This document shows positions 16,521 through 24,482 of a DNA stretch of 33,364 nucleotides, piece after piece. Source of the DNA: CAVPHV01 sp963704825 (GTDB taxonomy: Bacteria; Actinomycetota; Acidimicrobiia; Spongiisociales; UBA5794); contig CAVPHV010000015.1 of NCBI GenBank assembly GCA_963704825.1, forward strand, positions 1 to 33,364, given 5' to 3'. The position numbers and the translations under genes were made by a program. The notes below the pieces were generated by a model that did not search any database, had not been told where the DNA came from, and was given only the letters and a program-made list of their open reading frames with translations. Numbering within the stretch: position 1 is the first letter of the stretch; each line of letters starts with the position of its first letter.

Positions 16521-17959
16521 GTGATCGTCGCCGGTGGCGTCTGCGACGCCGGTTTTCGTCGTGGAGGGTGCGCCTTCTCGGGTGGATGCTGCTGCTGGTC
16601 GCGATCTCTACTGCAGCTTCGATTGTGACTCTCCGTATGGTGTCGCTGTATCAGATTGAACGATCGGTGGAAGCCGATCTCCGTCGAGCGATTGACGAAC
16701 TGGAAGTGCTCGCTGGAGGGAACGACCCATCGACCGGTGAGGCGTTCGGGACCGACGTGGAGGCGATCTTCTCGACTTTCCTGGCCGCGAACATCCCCGG
16801 TGAATATGAGACGTATGTGACGTTCGTCGATGGCGAACGTTTCTTGCGGTCCGTCGATAGCCCGCCGGTCCGGCTCGATCTCCTCGATGATGCACTTGAG
16901 CGTTGGGGGAGCCTCGAAGCGCCCGATCGGGGTGAGTTGGTGACTGAGGTGGGGGTTGTGGACTATGCCGCAGTCCCGGTTGGTGGTGGCGGTCGGTCTG
17001 GGGTGTTCGTCGCTGCGGCGTTCACCGGTTTGGCCCGCGCCGACGCGGAGCAACCTCTTTTGCTGGCGGCCGGCGCCGAGGCGATCGCGGCCGTTGTGGT
17101 GGCGGCGCTGGTGGCGTGGGTGTTCACTTCGAGGATGGTTCGTCCGGTGGCATCGATTACCGACACGGTGAGGTCGATCACTGCTCGCGGGCTCTCCACG
17201 AGGGTGGAAGGCGGCGGCGACGACGAGCTAGGTCGCCTGGCGACCACCTTCAACGACATGCTGGATCGGCTCGATCGGGCGTTCGCATCTCAACGGGAGT
17301 TCCTCGGTGACGCCGGCCACGAGCTCCGGACGCCGATCACGATCATTCGCGGCCACCTCGAGGTCATGGGTGACGAGCCGCAAGAGCGGGAGGAGGCGAT
17401 GCGCCTGGTGATGGCGGAACTCGATCGGATGGCAAGGATGGTCGACGATCAGTTGACGCTCGCCCGCGCCGAAGAGCCCGACTTCCTGCGCGTGCAAGGT
17501 GTCGATCTCGACGACCTGCTGCTCTCAGCGTTGGAGAAGGCGAAAGTCCTCGGATCCCGCAGATGGGTCGTCGATGATGTCGTCGTGGGGACGGCGCAGC
17601 TGGATCCGGAGCGAATCACCCAGGCGATCGTTGCCCTTGCCGACAATGCGGTGGCGCACACGGTGGAGGACTCGGAGATCGGGGTTGGTTCGGCGCGCCG
17701 GGATGGAGGGATCGAATTCTGGGTGCGTGATACCGGTTCCGGGATCGAACCCGACGAGCGCGAGGTCATCTTCGACCGGTTTCACCGGGGGGCGACTTCG
17801 CGAGGGCGTCCCGGCTCGGGCCTCGGTTTGAGCATTGTTGCGAGCATCGTTCGTGCTCATGGTGGAGACGTGTCGGTTGAGTCGTCGCCGGGTCGGGGCG
17901 CGACGTTCCGGTTTTGGGTTCCGGAGGACGCGAGTGGAAGGGAGATCGCCCCATCATGA
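16511..17959 (+). CDS. Membrane sensor histidine kinase (HisKA type)
   Basis: 482 residues from GTG (16511, or the GTG at 16517). Order of domains: basic N-terminus, TM1 (residues ~20-42, LLGWMLLLVAISTAASIVTL), an extracytoplasmic sensor of about 140 residues, TM2 (~180-200, AEAIAAVVVAALVAWVF), a HAMP linker (SRMVRPVASITDTVRSITAR), an H-box with His270 (FLGDAGHELRTPITIIRGHL), an N-box (ALADNAVAHT), and G-boxes (DTGSGIEPDE; GSGLGLSIVASIV). All catalytic motifs are intact. It overlaps the response regulator by ATGA at 17956-17959, so the two are co-translated. It probably autophosphorylates on His270 and passes the phosphate to Asp52 of that regulator. Confidence 0.95.
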   Translation: MAVSDRRRWRLRRRFSSWRVRLLGWMLLLVAISTAASIVTLRMVSLYQIERSVEADLRRAIDELEVLAGGNDPSTGEAFGTDVEAIFSTFLAANIPGEYETYVTFVDGERFLRSVDSPPVRLDLLDDALERWGSLEAPDRGELVTEVGVVDYAAVPVGGGGRSGVFVAAAFTGLARADAEQPLLLAAGAEAIAAVVVAALVAWVFTSRMVRPVASITDTVRSITARGLSTRVEGGGDDELGRLATTFNDMLDRLDRAFASQREFLGDAGHELRTPITIIRGHLEVMGDEPQEREEAMRLVMAELDRMARMVDDQLTLARAEEPDFLRVQGVDLDDLLLSALEKAKVLGSRRWVVDDVVVGTAQLDPERITQAIVALADNAVAHTVEDSEIGVGSARRDGGIEFWVRDTGSGIEPDEREVIFDRFHRGATSRGRPGSGLGLSIVASIVRAHGGDVSVESSPGRGATFRFWVPEDASGREIAPS

Positions 17960-18616
17960 AGCGTGTGTTGATCGTCGAGGATGAACCGCGGATCGCGTCG
18001 TTCGTCGAGAAAGGTCTGAGGTCGAACGGCTACGCAACTGCGCTTGCCTTCGACGCAGCGACTGCGCTGGAGAAGGGTCTGTCCGGGGAATTCGATCTCG
18101 TGGTGCTCGATCTCGGACTGCCGGATATGGACGGGACCGAGGTGCTGCGAGAGATCCGGACGGTGGGACAAGTCGGTGGCGGTGATCGTGCTCACGGCGC
18201 GGGACACGGTGGCGGATACTGTTGGCGCGCTCGAGCTCGGAGCAGACGATTACATCACCAAACCGTTCAGCTTCGACGAGCTTCTGGCGAGGATTCGGGC
18301 GAGGACGCGGACGGCTGGTGACGCCGAGGTGAGTGTGCTGGCGAGCGGTGAGGTGAGCCTCGACTTGCGTGCGAGGACGCTCGACGTCGACGGACAGACC
18401 GAGACGTTGACGGCTCGCGAGTTCGCGCTCGCAGAGCTCTTCTTCCGCAATCCCCGTCAGGTTTTGAGCCGAACGCAGATCCTGAGTCACGTGTGGGGAT
18501 ATGACTACGAGCCCGACTCCAACGTCGTCGAGGTCTACGTCGGCTACTTGCGTAAGAAGCTCGGGAAGCAGCGGCTGATCACGCTGCGGGGGATGGGGTA
18601 TCGCTTCGAGCCGTGA
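17956..18616 (+). pseudogene. OmpR/PhoB-type response regulator with one frameshift
   Basis: The receiver begins MKRVLIVEDEPRIASFVEKG with Asp52 in LVVLDLGLPDMDG. The frame breaks at about 18162, where an extra G after CCGGAC changes the expected EIRTWDKSVAVIVLTARD into EIRTVGQVGGGDR. Reading from there in the +1 frame restores the conserved threonine/alanine (LTARD), the lysine (DDYITKPFSF) and a complete winged-helix output domain (LTAREFALAELFFRNPRQVL; SNVVEVYVGYLRKKLG; GMGYRFEP), ending at 18616. A single-base change in an otherwise perfectly conserved gene, next to an intact partner kinase, could be a sequencing error as easily as a recent mutation. Confidence 0.88.
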
Positions 18617-18747
18617 CGGGCGGCTGTATGCCGTGCCGATGGTGATGTCCCGCGACATGAGAGAAGACTCATGTTCGGCTCACGTCCGATTCAGAGGGCT
18701 TTGGTGTAATGGCGCCCAGTCAGAGAACCTGATGAAAGGACCAAGAT

Positions 18748-19443
18748 ATGACTGAGGCCACCACTTCCCGTACCAAGCGCAACGTCGTGAAGGTGATCGC
18801 GGGTGCATCTGCGTTGGGAATCGGCGTTGCGGCGATCGCCGAAGCGAGCGACGGAACGTCGACGGACGAACTCGATTCGATCGATCTCCAGGAGAGCGTC
18901 GACACGATCACGCCGAGCAACGACGTCGTCGAGGTGACTCCCGACCGGGTTGCCATCACGACGGAGGCCATGCTCGCCGATCAGCTCGATGACCTTGATG
19001 ATTCGGTGGATGACAGTCCGGATGCGTCAGCTGGGATCGACGACTCGGTTGATGATTCGGTGGATGACAGTCCGGATGCGTCAGCTGGGATCGACGACTC
19101 GGTTGATGATTCGGTGGATGACAGTCCGGATGCGTCAGCTGGGATCGACGACTCGGTTGATGATTCGGTGGATGACAGTCCGGATGCGTCAGCTGGGATC
19201 GACGACTCGGTTGATGATTCGGTGGATGACAGTCCGGATGCGTCAGCTGGGATCGACGACTCGGTTGATGATTCGGTGGATGACAGTCCGGATGCGTCAG
19301 CTGGGATCGACGACTCGGTTGATGATTCGGTGGATGACAGTCCGGATGCGTCAGCTGGGATCGACGACTCGGTTGATGATTCGGTGGATGACAGTCCGGA
19401 TGCGTCGGCTGGGGTTGACGACTCGGTGGACGCGAGCCCGTGA
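18748..19443 (+). CDS. Secreted acidic protein with eight 18-residue repeats
   Basis: 231 residues from ATG at 18748 with GAAAGGACC upstream. A basic-hydrophobic N-terminus (RTKRNVVKVIAGASALGIGV) acts as a signal peptide or anchor. After about 60 residues of acidic linker come eight near-perfect units, DDSVDDSVDDSPDASAGI. The region has no hydrophobic core and is almost entirely Asp, Ser, Val, Ala, Gly and Pro, so it is disordered and strongly negative; it could bind cations or act as a cell-surface spacer. The stop codon TGA overlaps the GTG of the following gene. It is located just behind a two-component system, which may control it. Confidence 0.8.
   Translation: MTEATTSRTKRNVVKVIAGASALGIGVAAIAEASDGTSTDELDSIDLQESVDTITPSNDVVEVTPDRVAITTEAMLADQLDDLDDSVDDSPDASAGIDDSVDDSVDDSPDASAGIDDSVDDSVDDSPDASAGIDDSVDDSVDDSPDASAGIDDSVDDSVDDSPDASAGIDDSVDDSVDDSPDASAGIDDSVDDSVDDSPDASAGIDDSVDDSVDDSPDASAGVDDSVDASP
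18999..19430 (+). repeat. 54-bp tandem repeat, eight units, within a coding region
   Basis: The unit, anchored by CAGTCCGGATGCGTCAGCTG at 19014, 19068, 19122, 19176, 19230, 19284, 19338 and (with a G for A) 19392, recurs at exactly 54 bp and keeps the reading frame. Middle units appear identical; only the first and last differ. Such uniformity implies recent expansion or ongoing homogenisation, and copy number is likely to vary between strains. Confidence 0.95.
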
Positions 19444-20757
19444 CGGCGACCATGACACCGGCCCATCTCGAGCCGGGAGGTTTCGTGTCGGACCCTGCAA
19501 TTGCGGGGTCCGACATGATCCTGCCCGATTTGGGTGTGGAGGCGACGCGGCAGTATCTCGCCGCCAACGGGTGGGAGGTCGCGGCATCTCAGCCTCGGCA
19601 GCTTCTGTACCGTCCCGGCCGGTCTGTTGTAGTGCGGCGAGCGGTGGTTGCGAGCCGTGGCGGAAGCGAGCGTCGATTCTCCGTCACGACCGAGGCACGA
19701 CGCTCTCGGGCTCCTCGGCACGAAGGTGTGGCCGGAACCGATCAGATCTCCGAACCGATCGTACGACACTCTGAATCGACGCGTTCGTGGGCATTCCCGT
19801 TCGACCCATGGCTCCCCGGCCTGCACGACGCCATCAACGTCGAACGGTGTTCGGCGGATCGCCGAAACGGTCATGGGACACGAGTGCACCGTGCAAGCCA
19901 ACGTGGTGCGCTATCGCCCCGGCCGGCGCGCCGTCCTGCGGTATGTGGTGCGGCGCCGGGGACGAACCGATGCGGCACCCACGGTGCTGTACGTCAAGGC
20001 ATTACGTCCCAAATCAATCGACATCGCCACCCGAGCGGCGAAGGTGCTCGGCGGGACTCCAGGATCGATATGCCGTTCCGGCGACGGCGTCGCCTCCGAA
20101 CGTCCTCGTCTACCACGAGCTCCCCGGGCGTCCGCTCCGCACCATTCTCCTCAAAGATGGCTACGCGGATCTGCCGCAACGCACCGTGTACGGGGACGTC
20201 ATGCCGCGAACTGGCAGCGCTCCCCGAGCCTCGAGAGGGCCGGCTTCCTTCGGCATCGGCGCGTTTCCGGTCGGCGAAGAAACTCATCTCGACCGTGGCG
20301 CCTCACCTCTCGCCTCGCCTCGAGCGACCTCGCGGACCGTATCGAATCGGAACTGTCGGACAGCTCTCAGTCCGCGACGTGGTCGTTCACGGCGACCTGT
20401 ATGAGGCGCAGCTCCTCGTTGGTGAAGCCGGCCGGATCGCGGTACTGGACCTCGACGACCTCGGTGTCGGGGACCCGGGGCTCGATGCCGCCAACGTGAG
20501 CGCACATCTCGTTGCACTGGCAGAGTCACACCCGCAGCGGGCCGGCGTCATCGAGCATCACCGATCGATGGTTCGAGCCGACGTTCGCGCTGCGCGGCGG
20601 GTATCGACGAACCTGCCCTCCGTGCCCGCGAGGCCATCGCCATGGTCCAGCTCGCCACCGGTCCGGTGCGGGTCCTCGCCGACGACTGGCTCGACCGGAT
20701 GGAGCGCCGCCTCACGTTCGCCGAGGCGATGCTCGCCACACAACACCCGGTCCAGTA
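19440..20757 (+). pseudogene. Aminoglycoside-phosphotransferase-like kinase, multiply frameshifted
   Basis: It starts at a GTG overlapping the stop of the repeat protein (19440-19443). Pieces of an APH/maltokinase-like fold lie in three frames: LLYRPGRSVVVRRAVV (~19600), SWAFPFDPWLPGLHDAIN (~19800), NVVRYRPGRRAVLRYVV (~19900), VLVYHELPGRPLRTILLKDG (~20110), then VRDVVVHGDLYEAQLLVGEA with the catalytic HGD and DLDDLGVGDPGLDAANVSAH (~20380-20510), and last REAIAMVQLATGPVRVLADD (~20640). At least five frame changes are needed. The catalytic motifs are well preserved at residue level, which argues for recent inactivation or for indel errors rather than old decay. Confidence 0.72.
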
Positions 20758-21065
20758 GTAGCAACCGAGACCGAGGGCACCGCCAGCGACCCGGGCCATG
20801 TTGCGGCCGCGGCGTTGCGCGATGCGGTGGAAGCCTGTTCGGCGTGGGCCTTGGAGTCCCGGTCGAGGCCCGTTTCGGCTCCGGGGAGCAGCACTTGGAA
20901 AGGATCACTCGATCCACATTGGAGGTTGCGGGAACCACGGTCACCAAACCGTGCGGCTGTCGGGTTGGCACCGTCGTTGGAGACGACAACCGCCAGACGT
21001 CTCTTGTCAGCCTCGCCGCGGCGGGACGGGTCGAGGTCGACGAGCCGGATCTCGCCGCGCAGCAT
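20712..21065 (-). pseudogene. MazF/PemK-like toxin, frameshifted
   Basis: Read from the ATG with complement 21063-21065: MLRGEIRLVDLDPSRRGEAD then KRRLAVVVSNDGANPTA, which is the beta-barrel start of MazF endoribonucleases. The next core segment GLVTVVPATSNVDRV is in another frame (around 20940), then PFQVLLPGAETGLDRDSKAH returns to the first, and the end is shifted again. A MazE-like antitoxin is not apparent upstream; only about 70 bases separate the start from the convergent GNAT stop. The gene runs against the end of the phosphotransferase-like gene. It is inactive as written. Confidence 0.65.
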
Positions 21066-21137
21066 CAACCACCCAGGGTGAACCACTGGCACGCAACGCC
21101 GGCTCGGTGCGTTCGTCGGGAGCCATCCGCCGCGTCC

Positions 21138-22067
21138 TCAAGCGGGCGGGCGAAGCAGCCTGCTGTAGTGCGTGTAGGTGTCGCGTAGCGTCATCCCAAT
21201 GTTGAGATAGAGGTCGAGGGCCCCGGTTCTGGAGTCGGTGTTGAGCCCAAGTGATGGCGCATCCCGCCGCCGGAGCTCGCCGAAAACGGTCCGGAGTAGA
21301 GCCGTCCCGATGCCGAGGTTGCGGTGATCGGCGCGGACCGCCAGTTGCTCAACCCACCCCTCGGTCGGGTACATGATCGCCCAGACGGCCCCAACGACCT
21401 CTCCGTCGTGGTCGGCCACGAAGCAGAGGCTGGGATCAAAATCGGAGCGACCGGTCGCTATCGACTTCCACAACTCGAACGAGGCAGGCACTCTGGTTGG
21501 CCATTCGTTGAACGCGTCCTCGACGATCTGGTAGACCTCGCGTTCCTCGGAGCCGAGGCGTGCCGTCCGGATCGTGATTCCCGACGGGAGCGGCTGCTCG
21601 GAAAGAGCGGCATCCGCCGGCAACGTCAGGACCCATGAGGTATGGCGCGGCGCATAACCGCGTCCTATGAGCAGATCGCGAGCCCCGAGGTTCGTGTCGA
21701 TTATGGTCTGCCCGAGACGCGCCCCCTCCTCGGGTGGCGTCTGTGCGAGCCTTCGTTCTTCCGTCCAGGCGATGAGAGCGGTACCGATTCCACGGCTGCG
21801 GGCCTCAGGGTGGACGGTGCCATCGGCGCGCCATCCGTAGATCTCGGCATAGCCGACCAGGGCATCGCCTTCGAGGACGAGTACGGCGTCGGTGGCAGGG
21901 TCGAAGCTGGGCCGTCGCCAGTAGCTCCCAACCTCATCTTCGACCTGCTCGGCCAGCCCGTGGTCGACGGCCTCCGACGCCCGAATCAGCGTGGTCACCG
22001 CCGGAACGTCTGACATGCGGGCGCCGCGAGCTGTGAGGCCACTCGGTAGCAATTCGTGCCAGTTCAT
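21138..22067 (-). CDS. Tandem-domain GNAT acetyltransferase, mycothiol-synthase-like
   Basis: 309 residues from ATG (complement 22065-22067, MNWHELLPSGLTARGARMSD). It has two GNAT folds. The first has the acetyl-CoA loop HPEARSRGIGTALIAWTEER at about residue 110, and the second has LAVRADHRNLGIGTALLRTV at about residue 245, followed by GLNTDSRTGALDLYLNIGM. A double GNAT fold of this length is the layout of MshD, which acetylates desacetylmycothiol in actinomycetes, but many paralogues have other substrates. No mycothiol genes surround it, so I do not assign mshD. It is divergent from the ASCH gene with a 110-bp gap. Confidence 0.88.
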   Translation of the reverse strand: MNWHELLPSGLTARGARMSDVPAVTTLIRASEAVDHGLAEQVEDEVGSYWRRPSFDPATDAVLVLEGDALVGYAEIYGWRADGTVHPEARSRGIGTALIAWTEERRLAQTPPEEGARLGQTIIDTNLGARDLLIGRGYAPRHTSWVLTLPADAALSEQPLPSGITIRTARLGSEEREVYQIVEDAFNEWPTRVPASFELWKSIATGRSDFDPSLCFVADHDGEVVGAVWAIMYPTEGWVEQLAVRADHRNLGIGTALLRTVFGELRRRDAPSLGLNTDSRTGALDLYLNIGMTLRDTYTHYSRLLRPPA

Positions 22068-22177
22068 GCGGGCAAGCCTGCCACCAGTGGGCGCTCGGGG
22101 CGAGCGCGATGCCCGGACGACACCGTCCGGGGGATCCACCGGGTCGCGGGATCTTTGGAATTCGGTAGCCTGTTGTC

Positions 22178-22633
22178 ATGGCTCCAGCATCCGATCCCGT
22201 CGACGCGTTCTGGCAGACGTTCGCGGCGGCGACGGGTGTCCACGACGGCTATGAGGCGTGGTCGTTTGGCGACGAGTCGCGGCCGGCTCTGGCGGACAAG
22301 CTTGCCCGCCTGGTGCTCGATGGGCCGAAGCGGGCAACGACCGGGCTGCTCGCCGAGTTCGAGCGGGACGGCGACCCACTCCCCAAGGTCGGGAGTTATG
22401 ACGTTATCCTCGATGGCGGTGGTGCACCGGTGTGCATCATTCGCTCCACGCAAGTCGAGGTGCGACGTTTCGGCGATGTCGACGACGAGTTTGCCTGGGT
22501 CGAGGGAGAAGGTGACCGAAGCCTCGCCTACTGGCGGCAGGCGCACCTCGCCTACTACGCCGGTGCGGGGTGGGAGGTCGACGACGACACCGAGGTTGTG
22601 CTCGTGACGTTCGACAAGGTCTGGCCTGTCTGA
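22178..22633 (+). CDS. ASCH-domain protein
   Basis: 151 residues from ATG at 22178. The ASCH fold is recognisable: FWQTFAAATGVHDGYEAWSF, the loop ALADKLARLVLDGPKRATTG with its Lys/Thr-rich motif, KVGSYDVILDGGGAPVCIIR, FGDVDDEFAWVEGEGDRSLA and a final strand VVLVTFDKVWPV. ASCH proteins are PUA-like. Some bind RNA as putative transcription coactivators, and others are N4-acetylcytidine amidohydrolases. The length and motif order are typical of the longer bacterial form. It is followed directly by a decayed att-like sequence. Confidence 0.9.
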   Translation: MAPASDPVDAFWQTFAAATGVHDGYEAWSFGDESRPALADKLARLVLDGPKRATTGLLAEFERDGDPLPKVGSYDVILDGGGAPVCIIRSTQVEVRRFGDVDDEFAWVEGEGDRSLAYWRQAHLAYYAGAGWEVDDDTEVVLVTFDKVWPV

Positions 22634-22650
22634 CGTGCAACTCACGTCGC

Positions 22651-22723
22651 GGGTCGAACTCGGAGAGTTCGCCGAGTCACCCCGCGGGCCTGCCACCGAA
22701 ACCCCTGCGTGAGCGGTGGTTTC
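22651..22723 (+). repeat. Decayed tRNA-derived att remnant with hairpin
   Basis: After the ASCH gene, GGGTCGAACTCGGAGAGTTC...CCGCGGGCCTGCCA is followed by CCGAAACCCCTGCGTGAGCG and GGTTTCG, reproducing the order T-arm, CCA, terminator hairpin of the tRNA-Arg att with many substitutions and an insertion. The insertion (CGAACTCGGAGAGTTCGCCG...) is shared with the remnant at 23239. Confidence 0.55.
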
Positions 22724-22932
22724 GCACGAGTGAGGTTCATCGACCCGAGTGGGACGCGCAGCTCGGCGCTGCCGAGGATGGCCGCTTCAGGGCGCTCCTG
22801 GAATACGAGGAGTGGCTCAAGGACACGTATCCCGATCGCTACCCGACGGTCTTCGACGGCGAAGGAGACGACGAAGGAGACTGGGTCGACTGGGTCGTGC
22901 TTCCCGCTGCCGTCCCGGCGCACGAAGGCTGA
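22724..22932 (+). pseudogene. Gene fragment behind the att remnant
   Basis: An open frame reads RTSEVHRPEWDAQLGAAEDG RFRALLEYEEWLKD and ends in PAAVPAHEG at 22932, with an acidic, tryptophan-rich, protein-like composition. There is no start codon or ribosome-binding site before it, since the frame runs straight out of the att remnant. It looks like the 3' end of a gene whose front was lost by integration or deletion. The family is unknown. Confidence 0.35.
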
Positions 22933-23606
22933 TGGCTGAGTACCTCGACGCCGTCGCCGGTGGATGACTACGGGCTGACCTCGACAGCCGGCCTCGCTGG
23001 GCCCAAGAACCATCGAATGACCATACCGGAGACGGTGAGGATGGCGTTGACCTTCCCGGTCGTTGACCGGCCCGGTCGGTCCGAGTCACCTCGAGCGCAA
23101 CCACTCCCGCAGGGCCAAGTTGTGAGCCCTTCCCTGCGGACGGCTATGGCCGACAGTGAACGCCGGTGGACTCGAAAGCCCGTCGTTCAGACTCCGATGG
23201 ACTCCAGCGGACACCTGTGGACTGGGCTCGGAGAGTCTCGGATCAGAAGGTTGGGGTCTAATTCGAAGAGCTCGCCGAGTCACCTCCGGGCGTGCCAACG
23301 GACTTCGCTTGCGAAGTACGCCGAAACGAATCCCCCGGCGTTGTTGGAGGGGGTTTCTCTTGTGTCAGGAACCAAAACCCCTGCGTGAGCGAGGGTCGTT
23401 TGCGTGACCAACAGCGTGGCGGCAGGATCAACTCCGCCGTCATCGACACAGAGCAGCTCGCCGAACGGGGTTGGGCGCCCTCCGCGAAGCGCTCGGTTTC
23501 GTCAGGTTTCCGGGACAACCTCGAAGGTCGATACCGTTTCCTGTCGCGCCTGGCTCGTGATCTACTGTCTCAGTGATCGGACTTCAGGACCGGAGTCCGG
23601 TCGCGC
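22933..23606 (+). other. Gene-free stretch with a second decayed att remnant
   Basis: No convincing gene is present. At 23239-23298 there is CGGATCAGAAGGTTGGGG followed by a 27-base insertion-like segment and CTCCGGGCGTGCCA, clearly derived from the tRNA-Arg 3' half. Around 23370 the string CAAAACCCCTGCGTGAGCGA repeats the first arm of the tRNA terminator hairpin. Between them a GAATCCCCC...GGGGGTTTC hairpin (about 23329-23361) could terminate transcription. The stretch appears to be scar tissue of former integrations. Confidence 0.6.
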
Positions 23607-23960
23607 TCAGCCTGCCGCCAGGGGGTCCTGGCCGTAGTCGTTCGGGCCCGGGGTGCCCGGCAGGAAACCGGTTTCAATCAGCACCCATATCGGGCCGATG
23701 ATCGGGATCAGCCCAATCAGAATCCACCATCCGGACTTGTTCCGGTCGTGCCATCGCTTGATCTGAACCGCGAGGCCGGCAACGAGGAGGATCGCGACGG
23801 CGATGACGTAAAGGATCCAGAAGCTGGCCGAGTCACCGAGCGCCGCCGACAGGATGCCGACGACGACAACCGTGGCGACCCACAGCACGGCGTAGCCGGC
23901 CCAGAATTTGCCGCGATTGATTCGGCCCTCGAAACTCGTGAATAGGGCGCCCCAGTCCAT
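23607..23960 (-). CDS. DUF805 family membrane protein
   Basis: 117 residues. The start is the ATG with complement 23958-23960 behind GGAGGA; an in-frame TTG upstream overlaps that ribosome-binding site. Family signature: FEGRINRGKFWAGYAVLW near the N-terminus, then two or three transmembrane helices, the KRWHDRNKSGWWILIGLIPI motif, and the C-terminal PGTPGPNDYGQDP tail. DUF805 proteins are small inner-membrane proteins of unknown role, found in many bacteria and phages. It stands alone on its strand. Confidence 0.93.
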   Translation of the reverse strand: MDWGALFTSFEGRINRGKFWAGYAVLWVATVVVVGILSAALGDSASFWILYVIAVAILLVAGLAVQIKRWHDRNKSGWWILIGLIPIIGPIWVLIETGFLPGTPGPNDYGQDPLAAG

Positions 23961-24069
23961 GCTTTCCTCCAAATCATGCAGTTGGTCCGAAGGAATCTAA
24001 CACCAGCGATACAACGCCGCGAGACTCGTTTTCTGTACCGCCACCTCGGCGGGAGGTGTTCGGAGAGCC

Positions 24070-24185
24070 TGGGCCGCCGCGGCTTGGCCACGCGAGCACC
24101 ACGAGGACGGGCGAGAACACAACCCAACCAGCGGGAGGACCGCAGGTCAACGACAACTCTGCCTAAACCCCGAGGTCACGGATCT
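24070..24185. repeat. Isolated copy of the att-flank sequence
   Basis: GGGCCGCCGCGGCTTGGCCA, then GACCGCAGGTCAACG (core 24144) and CCCCGAGGTCACGGA (core 24173), match the segment that precedes each att at 10934 and 16095, here at about 75% by eye. The expected tRNA-derived core is not recognisable after it; only CTGGGGGTTGAGGAACTCGG near 24210 could be a distant relic. This marks a further former element end. Confidence 0.55.
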
Positions 24186-24190
24186 GCCGG

Positions 24191-24457
24191 TCAGCGCGAA
24201 TAGGGAGCTCTGGGGGTTGAGGAACTCGGGAGCACCACGGTGCCGACCAAACCGATGGCCTTGTCCCACTGTGTGTCGAATCGCCAGGTGACCAGCGTGG
24301 CGGCGCCCACGAGAACCATCAGTGCGATGAAGATGCCGGCCTCGTCGCCGTCGAGGAGGGTCAACGAGACCACCACGACAGCCACGAACCCAGCCGTGAT
24401 CGTGGCCAGTCCAACGGTCTGGGTGCGTGCTTGGGTCGTGCGCCGTTGAGATGTCAT
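24191..24457 (-). CDS. Small two-helix membrane protein
   Basis: 88 residues from ATG (complement 24455-24457) with GGGAGG upstream. Two hydrophobic helices, TVGLATITAGFVAVVVVSLT and AGIFIALMVLVGAATLVTW, are separated by a short DGDE loop, with a basic N-terminus inside. The family was not recognised. It is in line with the cyclic-nucleotide-binding gene at 24483-25481, whose stop is 26 bases upstream, so the two may be co-transcribed. Confidence 0.7.
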   Translation of the reverse strand: MTSQRRTTQARTQTVGLATITAGFVAVVVVSLTLLDGDEAGIFIALMVLVGAATLVTWRFDTQWDKAIGLVGTVVLPSSSTPRAPYSR

Positions 24458-24482
24458 GGGGTGCCTCCCATCGAATCGATGG

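Noticed and set aside
16106..17053. Minus-strand frame of 315 residues opposite the sensor kinase start
   Set aside because: Antisense of a well-supported kinase; part of it simply translates the att sequence.
18999..19430. A CRISPR-like array
   Set aside because: The repeats are contiguous 54-bp units without spacers, keep a reading frame and have no cas genes nearby.
18956..19567. Opposite-strand open frame with repeated HPDCHPPNHQ-like units
   Set aside because: It is the antisense of the 54-bp array; the plus-strand frame has a signal-like N-terminus, a ribosome-binding site and a coupled downstream gene.
21138..22067. Naming the double-GNAT gene mshD
   Set aside because: The architecture fits, but many paralogues share it and no mycothiol genes are nearby.
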